Shown: one piece after another, positions 17,525 through 24,053 of the stretch
How the letters are laid out: each line of letters begins with the position of its first letter
Position numbering within the stretch: the stretch's first letter is position 1
NCBI GenBank assembly: GCA_043808235.1
Contig: JAZDFC010000102.1
Coordinates: 1-24,955, forward strand
DNA: 24,955 nucleotides
Source: JAZDFC01 sp043808235
GTDB lineage: Bacteria; Bacteroidota; Ignavibacteria; Ignavibacteriales; Melioribacteraceae
Reading direction: 5' to 3'
The notes under the pieces: generated by a model
Database searches by the model: none
Told to the model about the DNA's origin: nothing
What the model saw: only the letters and a program-made list of their open reading frames with translations
Program-made: the position numbers and the translations under genes

Positions 17525-18403
17525 ATGCGTAAGCAAAAAAATAGAAATGGTGTAACCATGATCAGTTTTCTTATTCCTTTTGTTATTGCATCTATTTTTA
17601 ATTCGGGATGCTCTAAAGATGAATCAACTCCAACAGATCCTTTAACGGCAGACAGTTTACAGATTGCAGGATACCAATTGATCTGGGATGATGAATTTAA
17701 CGGAGCTGAGATTGATAAAAGTAAATGGGAACACGAAGTGAACGGACACGGCGGCGGTAATAATGAATTGCAATATTATACTGACCGTGCTGAAAATTCA
17801 TTTATCCAAAATGGTAAACTTGTAATTGCAGCTTTGCAGGAAGAATACACAGGCGATGATGGAACAAGATATTACACTTCCGCAAGATTGAGAACAGCCA
17901 ACAAAGGTGATTGGAAATACGGCAGATTAGATATTCGTGCAAAACTTCCATACGGACAGGGATTATGGCCTGCAATATGGATGCTGCCAACCGATTGGAG
18001 TTACGGCGGCTGGCCCACAAGCGGTGAAATTGATATAATGGAATTATTAGGACAGGAACCCGACAAAGTTTATGGTACTCTTCATTATGGCGGTTCAACA
18101 TCAGGTCACCAATCAAATGGCGGTTCATTAAAATTATCTTCCGGTTCGTTCGCTGCGACCTTTCACACATTCACAATTGAGTGGGAAGAAAATGTAATGC
18201 GCTGGTATGTTGATGATCATCTGTTTTATACTTCCAATGAATGGTCTACGGATGAAGCATCTTATCCGGCTCCGTTCGATCAGCGATTCCATCTAATACT
18301 AAACGTAGCTGTTGGTGGAAATTGGCCGGGCAATCCCACAACGGAAACCATCTTCCCTCAAAAGATGGAGGTTGAGTACGTGAGGGTTTATAAAAAGAAG
18401 TAG
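17525..18403 (+). CDS. GH16 endo-beta-glucanase lipoprotein (laminarinase-like)
   Basis: The 292-residue protein has a hydrophobic leader ending in FNSGC, a lipobox with Cys29, followed by SKDES. That acidic stretch just after the lipidated Cys resembles the export signals that send lipoproteins to the cell surface in Bacteroidota. The GH16 domain (about 50-292) is in canonical order: LIWDDEFNG at 52-60, a central block with LWPAIWMLP at 147-155, and catalytic GEIDIME at 167-173 (Glu168 nucleophile, Asp170, Glu173 acid/base). The extra residue (ExDxxE) is the beta-bulge form found in laminarinases and other 1,3-beta-glucanases. The domain ends normally with MEVEYVRVYKK. An AAAGAGGA site lies about 11 bases before ATG. 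It probably cuts 1,3- or mixed-linkage beta-glucan at the surface, complementing the permuted GH16. Confidence 0.92.
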   Translation: MRKQKNRNGVTMISFLIPFVIASIFNSGCSKDESTPTDPLTADSLQIAGYQLIWDDEFNGAEIDKSKWEHEVNGHGGGNNELQYYTDRAENSFIQNGKLVIAALQEEYTGDDGTRYYTSARLRTANKGDWKYGRLDIRAKLPYGQGLWPAIWMLPTDWSYGGWPTSGEIDIMELLGQEPDKVYGTLHYGGSTSGHQSNGGSLKLSSGSFAATFHTFTIEWEENVMRWYVDDHLFYTSNEWSTDEASYPAPFDQRFHLILNVAVGGNWPGNPTTETIFPQKMEVEYVRVYKKK

Positions 18404-18460
18404 CATTACCAGCAGAAATACCTTTAATTCGATAACAAAAATTGTTTTGTAATTCCTACC

Positions 18461-18488
18461 GTAGAGACGCCTTATAAGGCGTCTCTAC
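18461..18488. repeat. Perfect 28-bp palindrome
   Basis: The half-site GTAGAGACGCCTTA is followed directly by its exact reverse complement. As RNA or cruciform it would form about 12 pairs with a 4-base loop. It sits 58 bases after the GH16 stop at 18403. It may act as a bidirectional terminator without a T-tract, or be one copy of a dispersed palindromic repeat. GTAGAGACGC-type palindromes are, as I recall, scattered between genes in several bacterial groups. Confidence 0.85.
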
Positions 18489-18588
18489 ACACTACCCATT
18501 CAAATAATACTGATAACAAAAATCTTAGATTATTAATTGACTTGTGCTCTCACAGTATATAGGTAACAAACATCTCGTAAAAAAAACA

Positions 18589-18617
18589 TTGACTTAAATT
18601 ATCAGTATCTGTAATTT
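18589..18617 (+). promoter_or_regulatory. Possible promoter for the zinc-ribbon gene
   Basis: TTGACT (18589-18594), 17 bases, then TAATTT (18612-18617). Transcription would start near 18624, upstream of ATG 18679 but downstream of the earlier in-frame ATG at 18616, which agrees with the later start. The -10 match is only partial, so this is a candidate. Confidence 0.35.
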
Positions 18618-18678
18618 GAGAATGGGTATCACCAATTACAAATTCAGTAAGTTTATAATAAAAAATATAGGTGAGGTG

Positions 18679-19056
18679 ATGGAAAATAATCTTTTAAAAT
18701 GTCCAGGTTGCTCTGCTGAGTTAGAACTAACAGAAGAGGAGAAGGCATCGGGAACCATTCACTGCCCGGAATGCGAGGGTATGATTGATTTTTCGGTCGA
18801 TCCGCCCGCTATCATTGAAGATATAACGTGCGTTGAATTATGCACTTCTCTGAATCAAGGCGATATCGCGTTGATTAAATCCATTCTTGATGATAGTGGA
18901 ATTTATTATTACACATCGGGCGAAAACTTTTTAAGTATGAGTCCGCTTTTAGAATCAGTGCGTTTCTTTGTTGATCAGACCCAGGTTGAAGATGCAAAGG
19001 AGCTGTTAAAGGATTTCGAATTGAATATTCTCGGTGCTTCGATGAACCATGAATAA
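18679..19056 (+). CDS. Zinc-ribbon protein with DUF2007-like (putative signal-transducing) domain
   Basis: I choose ATG 18679, which overlaps the end of a GTGAGGTG ribosome-site-like stretch. The frame is open to ATG 18616, but that ATG lies inside the possible promoter. The 125-residue protein starts with a small zinc ribbon: CPGC at about 8-11 and CPEC at about 29-32, four cysteines. After an acidic linker comes a domain of about 65 residues, VELCTSLNQGDIALIKSILDDSGI...RFFVDQTQVEDAKELL. This matches the DUF2007 pattern, a small ferredoxin-like fold annotated as a putative prokaryotic signal-transducing protein. It is cytoplasmic. Its biochemical role is not known. It probably shares a transcript with the methyltransferase 29 bases downstream. 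Confidence 0.75.
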   Translation: MENNLLKCPGCSAELELTEEEKASGTIHCPECEGMIDFSVDPPAIIEDITCVELCTSLNQGDIALIKSILDDSGIYYYTSGENFLSMSPLLESVRFFVDQTQVEDAKELLKDFELNILGASMNHE

Positions 19057-19085
19057 ATTAACAAAATGTAAATATTGGAATTGAT

Positions 19086-19922
19086 ATGAAAAAATATCTC
19101 AGTCACACCTTTGAAATTGATGACAAAGAACTGATCTCAGTGATTGATGAACTGCCACTCTGGTCGGCGCCATTCGGTTTGTCGTTGCTTGATACAATAA
19201 AAATCGGTAAAGGAATGAAAGTTCTCGATATCGGCAGTGGGCTTGGATTTCCGATGATCGAAATTGCGCAGAGATTAGGCGAATCATCAGTTGTGTACGG
19301 AATTGACCCGTGGGAACCGGCAAACGAACGTGCAAGAAAGAAAGCGGCAAAGTATGGAATTAAAAATGTTGAAGTAATAAATGGCGCAGCTGAAAATCTA
19401 CCATTCGAAAATTCTTATTTCGATTTGATTGTATCTAACAACGGAATCAATAACGTTAGTGATTTGTTGAAGACCTTAGAAGAAATTAGACGGGTTTCAA
19501 AAAAAGGAGCGCAGTTCGTATTCACGATGAATCTCGAAGATACGATGATAGAATTTTATAACGCACTTCGTGAAGAGTTGGAAATTGATAACGATACAGA
19601 TGCAATAACTAAAGTGAGAGAGCATATTTATCAAAAGCGGAGACCGGTAAGCGAGATAGTTGATTTATTACAAAGTTGTGATTTTGGAATCAACTCAGTT
19701 AAAGAAGATATTTTTTATCTCCGGTTTGCGGATGCAGAAACCATGTTTAATTACTCGCTCATTAAATATTGGTTTCTTGGGAGTTGGAAATCGCTTGTTG
19801 CTACCGATAAACTGGAAGATGTTTTTGAAAGAGTAGAGATGCGTTTGAATGAAATTGCCTCATCCAAAAATGAGATCAAACTAAGTGTGCCTTTTATTTC
19901 AGTTGACTGTGAGACAATATGA
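19086..19922 (+). CDS. Class I SAM-dependent methyltransferase
   Basis: The 278-residue protein has motif I VLDIGSGLG (46-54), an acidic motif II in VVYGIDPWE (69-77), and a later AENLPFENSYFDLIVSNN (102-119) that closes the SAM pocket. These are typical of ubiE-like small-molecule methyltransferases. The C-terminal third (about 150-278) is helical and probably forms the substrate lid. No feature identifies the substrate. The ribosome site is weak. Its stop overlaps the start of the next gene (ATGA at 19919-19922), so the two are translationally coupled. The family is certain, the substrate unknown. Confidence 0.88.
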   Translation: MKKYLSHTFEIDDKELISVIDELPLWSAPFGLSLLDTIKIGKGMKVLDIGSGLGFPMIEIAQRLGESSVVYGIDPWEPANERARKKAAKYGIKNVEVINGAAENLPFENSYFDLIVSNNGINNVSDLLKTLEEIRRVSKKGAQFVFTMNLEDTMIEFYNALREELEIDNDTDAITKVREHIYQKRRPVSEIVDLLQSCDFGINSVKEDIFYLRFADAETMFNYSLIKYWFLGSWKSLVATDKLEDVFERVEMRLNEIASSKNEIKLSVPFISVDCETI

Positions 19923-20290
19923 AACAAAATAAAATAATTCCCCAAAGTATCGATGAATACATCATCATGTTTCCTAAAGAAATTCAAACTAAGCTTGAAA
20001 GTCTACGGCAGACTATCCGCAAAGCAGCACCGGAAGCAGAGGAAGCAATCAGTTATCAAATGCCAACATTTAAATTGAATGGTAATTTGGTACACTTTGC
20101 TGCATACAAAAATCATATCGGATTTTATCCGACTCCATCGGGAATTGAGGCATTCAAAAAAGAATTATCAATCTACAAAAGTTCAAAGGGTGCAGTTCAA
20201 TTTCCAATTGATAAAAAGCTGCCTCTGGATTTGGTTAGTAAAATTGTTAAGTATAGAGTTAAAGAAAACCTGGCTATGAAAAAGAAATAA
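19919..20290 (+). CDS. DUF1801/YdhG-like small protein
   Basis: This 123-residue cytoplasmic protein carries the DUF1801 signature: a helix with IDEYIIMFPKEIQTKLESLR (11-30), then KAAPEAEEAISYQMPTFKL (35-53) and HFAAYKNHIGFYPTP (59-73). It ends in a basic tail. The fold of this family resembles frataxin, and Bacillus YdhG has been described as an iron chaperone; other members are of unknown role. It starts inside the stop codon of the methyltransferase gene, which argues for linked expression. Length is normal for the family. Confidence 0.85.
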   Translation: MKQNKIIPQSIDEYIIMFPKEIQTKLESLRQTIRKAAPEAEEAISYQMPTFKLNGNLVHFAAYKNHIGFYPTPSGIEAFKKELSIYKSSKGAVQFPIDKKLPLDLVSKIVKYRVKENLAMKKK

Positions 20291-20292
20291 TT

Positions 20293-20430
20293 ATGAAAAG
20301 AAGTCTATTGTCTGAATTAATAAATTATAACCATTTCTCCATAATTAAAATCATCGTAGTGTTTGTACTATTTATATCAAGTACGTGTTTTCCTCAATCT
20401 ATAAATGAATATGAATATTGGATTCGTTAA
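20293..20430 (+). pseudogene. 45-codon signal-peptide-like fragment, possibly a truncated secreted-protein gene
   Basis: ATG 20293 opens two bases after the previous stop and codes for 45 residues. A charged start is followed by a hydrophobic core (IIKIIVVFVLFISSTCF) and a PQS sequence like a cleavage site. Only about ten mature residues (INEYEYWIR) follow before TAA at 20428-20430. It looks like the leader of a secreted or lipid-anchored protein whose body is gone. No ribosome site stands out and I could not find the missing body downstream. The rest of the 446-base gap (20431-20736) shows no gene. Confidence 0.35.
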
Positions 20431-20736
20431 CTGTATGCTCTGTTTCCTGAGTTCCAAACTATCCAAATTATTTCAAATACTATTGTTTACTTCAAACATA
20501 TTTTTATTAAATTGCTAATAAAGAAAATATTCTTTTATCATTTCTGACGTGAGGGACATAGTAGAGAGAAATTTACTAATTCAATTTATTTAGCCGATAA
20601 ATCAACAGAAGTATGGCGTTTCATTGTTTGAATGATGAATTCCAAAGGTATGAATAGTCTGGTTTCAAATTAAATTAGCCGGTCGAAATATGACCTCGCA
20701 TAAATACAAATAATCTTTTTATATCCGGAGATATTT

Positions 20737-21591
20737 ATGAGGAAATGGTTACTAATTATTCTTGTTGTGCCTTTCTTTTTAATACTATTGGGAATTATTT
20801 TATATCAGATTAGTAAAAGAATTTTATATAACCGTTTCAAGGCTGAGACGCATGATATTTTTTCAAGTATTGGAAAAGAAAAATCGGATATCATCACAGA
20901 GGAACATATTAAGGATTTGCCGGAACCGGTGAAGAAATGGCTTAGGATTTCAAATGTTATCGGGAAGGAACGGGTTCTATCTGTTCGATTGAAGCAGAAG
21001 GGAGTATTTAAAATGAAAGTTGACGCCGATTGGACTCCGTTTACCTCCGAACAATACTATACTACGAAAGAGCCGGCATTCATTTGGTTTGCCGAGTTGA
21101 AGATGTTCAAATTCATTCCAATAATCGGCAGAGATATTTATTTTAACGGAATGGGTAACATGCTCGTAAAATTATGTGGCATAATTAAAATTGCCGATGC
21201 GAGCGGAAAGGAAATGAATCAAGGCACAATGTTAAGATATCTTAATGAAACAATGTGGTTCCCATCGGCAGTTTTAAGTAAATATATTCAGTGGGAACCA
21301 ATAGATGATAATTCCGCAAAGGCGACAATGAGTTATAAAGAAATATCTGCATCAGCAATTTTCTATTTTAATGAGAAAGGAGAATTCATAAATTTTGTTG
21401 CAGAGAGATACTACGACAATGATAAAACATATAAAACATGGTTCACTCCCGTGGAGAAATATGGAATAGTGAATGGAATTAAAATTCCGGTTAGCGGGGG
21501 TGCACACTGGAAATTGGAATCGGGGGATTTTAAATATATCCAATTAGAAGTAACTGATATTGAGTACAACAATGCGCTGATGTTTAATTAA
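20737..21591 (+). CDS. Membrane-anchored conserved protein (DUF6544/DUF6920-like)
   Basis: GGAG at 20727-20730 precedes ATG by six bases. The 284-residue protein has one N-terminal membrane segment (about 4-25) and a soluble domain predicted to lie outside the cytoplasm. The motifs LPEPVKKWLRISNVIG (61-76), SVRLKQKGVFKM (82-93), W99 TPFTSEQYYT and PAFIWFAEL (113-121) match a conserved family that I know only as a DUF (DUF6544 or DUF6920; I am not certain which number). The later stretch NETMWFPSAVL (170-180) is also typical. No catalytic residues are known for it. It has its own leader and is not tightly linked to either neighbour. Confidence 0.7.
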   Translation: MRKWLLIILVVPFFLILLGIILYQISKRILYNRFKAETHDIFSSIGKEKSDIITEEHIKDLPEPVKKWLRISNVIGKERVLSVRLKQKGVFKMKVDADWTPFTSEQYYTTKEPAFIWFAELKMFKFIPIIGRDIYFNGMGNMLVKLCGIIKIADASGKEMNQGTMLRYLNETMWFPSAVLSKYIQWEPIDDNSAKATMSYKEISASAIFYFNEKGEFINFVAERYYDNDKTYKTWFTPVEKYGIVNGIKIPVSGGAHWKLESGDFKYIQLEVTDIEYNNALMFN

Positions 21592-21682
21592 GCGTATTGA
21601 TTGTACCGGGGAAATGGCGCTGCACAGAACGAAAATGTTCATCCTCTTACCTATTTAAATTTTTTTTGAGAGTGATTTACTG

Positions 21683-22702
21683 ATGAAAAAATCTATTTGT
21701 TTGTTATTTATGTTGAGTGTGATTATTTCCTCATGCTCGATATTTACAAGTGAGTACCCTGAAGATACAATGAAAGTCGAAGGTAGATTTTTGTACGATA
21801 CTTACGGAGAAAAAGTAATTCTGCGTGGAATAAATGAAATGTTTATTTGGTCTCCGAATGATAAGGCAGGAAAACTGACAATGCCGGAAATTAGAAAAAC
21901 AGGCGCAAATGCAGTTAGGATAGTATGGACAACATTAGGCAGTCCGGCAGAACTTGATTCCGCAATCACAAATTGTATTAATAATCAAATGATTCCTATA
22001 CCTGAATTGCATGATGCTTCTGGCAATTTGGATCTTGTTGCGAAATGCGTTGACTATTGGATTTCGCCCGAAATGGTTGAAATAATAAACAAGCATCAGG
22101 AGTATGTTCTTCTTAATATTGCAAATGAACCCGGTAGTTATGAGTCCACTGAAGAACAATTTAAAAGTGTTTATGAAGATGCAATTAAAAAAATTAGAAA
22201 TGCAGGTTTAAAAGTTCCATTGATCATCGACGGTACTGACTGGGGGAAAAATATCGATGTGCTTCAATCAGCGGGGCAGTATCTTATCTCGGAAGACACA
22301 TTAAATAATATCTTATTTTCAATTCATATTTGGTGGGCATCCGGGGATAGCTCAACTATTAAAATCATTGATGAATTACAGCAATCAGTTGACATGGGAA
22401 TTCCGCTGATTGTTGGTGAGTTTGCACCGATGATGTCAGGTTGCAAAAAATATATTGATTATCGTACAATCATTAAGGAATGCCAGAAGCATCAAATAGG
22501 ATGGCTTGCATGGTCGTGGGGTAATACACCGAACACCGATTGTTCATATATGGATATAACCTCCACAGGATTATTCGGCAATTGGAAAATATCTGAGGAA
22601 TTCGGTAATTGGGGGGAAGAAGTCTGCATCACTGATTCGTTCAGTATTAAAAAGACATCGATTACGCCGCTCTCAATACTTAATAGAAATGTTGACGAAT
22701 GA
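21683..22702 (+). CDS. GH5 lipoprotein, probable beta-mannanase or endoglucanase
   Basis: The 339-residue protein has a lipoprotein leader (VIISSC, Cys18) and a GH5 TIM barrel. Expected motifs appear in order: ILRGINEM (46-53), ELHDASG (108-114), the acid/base Glu149 in NIANEPG, SIHIWW (213-218) and the nucleophile Glu246 in LIVGEFAP. WLAWSWG lies on the last strand. The ELHDASG block resembles GH5_8-type mannanases, so mannan is the likeliest substrate, though cellulose or glucomannan remain possible. There is no added binding module. It is separated from the beta-glucan locus by unrelated genes, so I treat it as a single-gene unit. A GAGAGTG site serves as ribosome site. Confidence 0.87.
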   Translation: MKKSICLLFMLSVIISSCSIFTSEYPEDTMKVEGRFLYDTYGEKVILRGINEMFIWSPNDKAGKLTMPEIRKTGANAVRIVWTTLGSPAELDSAITNCINNQMIPIPELHDASGNLDLVAKCVDYWISPEMVEIINKHQEYVLLNIANEPGSYESTEEQFKSVYEDAIKKIRNAGLKVPLIIDGTDWGKNIDVLQSAGQYLISEDTLNNILFSIHIWWASGDSSTIKIIDELQQSVDMGIPLIVGEFAPMMSGCKKYIDYRTIIKECQKHQIGWLAWSWGNTPNTDCSYMDITSTGLFGNWKISEEFGNWGEEVCITDSFSIKKTSITPLSILNRNVDE

Positions 22703-22748
22703 AACCAATTAGTTCGAAGTAGGCAGTTCGCAGAGGTTTAGCGATAAC

Positions 22749-22761
22749 GGATTTAAAATCC
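22749..22761. repeat. Small palindrome after the GH5 gene
   Basis: GGATTTAAAATCC is a perfect 13-base palindrome around a central A, 47 bases after the GH5 stop. It has no T-tract and is too short to call a terminator with confidence. Confidence 0.35.
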
Positions 22762-22785
22762 AATTACGATATAAATAAATTTAAT

Positions 22786-22997
22786 CACTACTAACCGACT
22801 AAATAATAGAACGCTAATGCCACTGATTTTTATGATTTGTTAAGATTTGATAATCAGCGAAAATCATCATTATCATAATAAATCTGCGTTCCATTTTTTG
22901 ACTTTAAAAAGCGACCCTATCTATCTGTTCAAATGATTATGTAATAGTATTAACAAGTAATCTAATGATTTTAAAAAATATTAGTCGGTTAGTAGTG
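22786..22997. mobile_element. MITE-like element: 17-bp terminal inverted repeats around a 178-bp core
   Basis: CACTACTAACCGACTAA (22786-22802) returns as its exact reverse complement at 22981-22997. Inside lies a second imperfect inverted repeat, 22809-22891, bounded by GAACGC and GCGTTC. A further partial arm, ACTACTAACC, lies at 23058-23067. There is no coding capacity. This nested design suits a small non-autonomous element or a dispersed hairpin repeat. I see no clear target-site duplication. Confidence 0.45.
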
Positions 22998-23131
22998 AAA
23001 TTTAATATTAGCGGTAATTGGGAATATATGGATACTACTGGTATGTCACCTGACACTACTACTAACCTTCATTTTTGGAGGTTCAATTAATAATAAAACA
23101 ACACTTTTCTTTAAAAACTTCAATTTTTTTA

Positions 23132-23160
23132 TTGACAAATATCCGATATAAATTTAATTT
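23132..23160 (+). promoter_or_regulatory. Possible sigma70-like promoter in the gene-free region
   Basis: TTGACA (23132-23137), 17 bases, then TAATTT (23155-23160). This is the same layout as the candidate at 18589-18617. The -35 is perfect and the -10 poor. If real, it would transcribe the structured stretch 23240-23440 that contains no convincing gene. Confidence 0.25.
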
Positions 23161-23253
23161 ATCAGCGGATGTTTGGCGAAATTCTCATTTAAGAAAAAAA
23201 TTGTAACAAAATAAATAGATTTTTGTTCTTAATTTATTTTTCTTGACTAACTT

Positions 23254-23268
23254 TTTGAACCGTTCAAA
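23254..23268. promoter_or_regulatory. Operator-like palindrome TTTGAAC-C-GTTCAAA, with a degraded second copy
   Basis: TTTGAAC and GTTCAAA flank a single C, a perfect 15-base palindrome. A related site, TTTGAACGGATTAAA, lies at 23308-23322, 54 bases on, with two changes in the right half. Two similar sites about five helical turns apart suggest repressor binding. As RNA, the first could instead be a small hairpin. Confidence 0.35.
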
Positions 23269-23341
23269 TGGCGAATAACCTGGTTTTTACAGCATACTTA
23301 ACCGGGGTTTGAACGGATTAAAAAACAGCGGGCTGCCATTT
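23266..23341 (+). other. Possible long-range RNA stem enclosing the second operator-like site
   Basis: AAATGGC (23266-23272) and GCCATTT (23335-23341) are perfectly complementary and would close a 62-base loop. Within that loop short pairings such as CAG/CTG are possible. A further stem, GTAACG/CGTTAC, lies at 23408-23413 and 23431-23436. No known riboswitch or small-RNA pattern was recognised. Confidence 0.25.
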
Positions 23342-23736
23342 AGGATAACATGCACGATTCGGATTTCCTTCGGCAGTTAATAAGGTAAAGAGATGAGTGA
23401 TGGGAATGTAACGTCTTCCTTTGAGTCGGGCGTTACTACAAATAATCAATATGTATTTAAGTGTATAATTGGACATATCCAAGAAGTCCAAATATCAGCG
23501 CTTACTAAAAGATTCCATTCGACAAAAAGCAAATTCCCAAAGATTTTTCATACCGAAATAATAGAAATAAAATGCAATAATTTAGCCAATCGATATTATA
23601 TGATTACTATTTGTTCTAACTGCATCATTGTTTTTTATTATTCAAAAATATTTTGCAATTTAATAAATATAACTTGATTAGAATTTTATTTGAATAAAAC
23701 TAGATATGATATAGCTTGCCAACAATAAGGTATTAA

Positions 23737-23949
23737 ATGTTCATAATGAGAAATCAAATGATAGGTATATTGAACGAATTGACTGGTATGAGAAATGACA
23801 TGATTTGAATCGGGAATTACTCGACTGAAGTTTTGAATGATTCACATGAAATAAAAAATGACTTGAATTAAGTTAGAAAAGATTTGATTGGAAGTTGGAA
23901 TGATTGGATTGCTTGTGGAAATTGATGGATCGGAGTTTAAAACGGTTGA
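23737..23949 (+). pseudogene. C-poor stretch readable as a decayed coiled-coil gene with in-frame stops
   Basis: From ATG 23737 (AAGG a few bases before) one frame reads ILNELTGMRNDMI, stop, IGNYSTEVLNDSHEIKNDLN, stop, VRKDLIGSWNDWIACGN, stop, and on to stops at 23938 and 23947. The spacing of hydrophobic and charged residues looks coiled-coil-like. All five stops are TGA or TAA, each one C-to-T change from CGA or CAA. By hand count the stretch has about 52 G to 15 C. It may be a dead gene, or only a skewed spacer. The rest of 23442-24000 shows nothing else convincing. Confidence 0.25.
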
Positions 23950-24007
23950 ATTGTCATTAGAAATTATTTACCCGATGAAAGAAATAGTTCGTTAGTAATA
24001 CAAAATT

Positions 24008-24013
24008 TATAAT
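24008..24013 (+). promoter_or_regulatory. Possible -10 element before the last gene
   Basis: TATAAT matches the sigma70 -10 consensus exactly and lies 40 bases before ATG 24054. No good -35 is seen at the right distance. The strong AAAGGAGGA ribosome site at 24040-24048 follows. Confidence 0.3.
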
Positions 24014-24053
24014 ACTGATTAAAAACGCATTATTTTAATAAAAGGAGGAAATA

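Noticed and set aside
17802..18170. 122-codon open frame on the minus strand
   Set aside because: It lies opposite the GH16 lipoprotein gene, whose catalytic motif falls inside this interval. The antisense text is rich in His, Arg and Leu without pattern.
23393..23677. 94-codon open frame on the + strand in the gene-free region
   Set aside because: Its first part overlaps the GTAACG/CGTTAC stem, and the rest is low-complexity AT-rich text (Ile, Asn, Cys, Lys) with no recognisable pattern. A weak AAGG lies upstream, so translation is not excluded, but I would not annotate it.
23737..23949. Regular tandem repeat based on the seven TTGA occurrences
   Set aside because: The spacings (26, 28, 30, about 20, about 38, 24 bases) are irregular and the flanks do not align, so it is not a CRISPR or simple tandem array.
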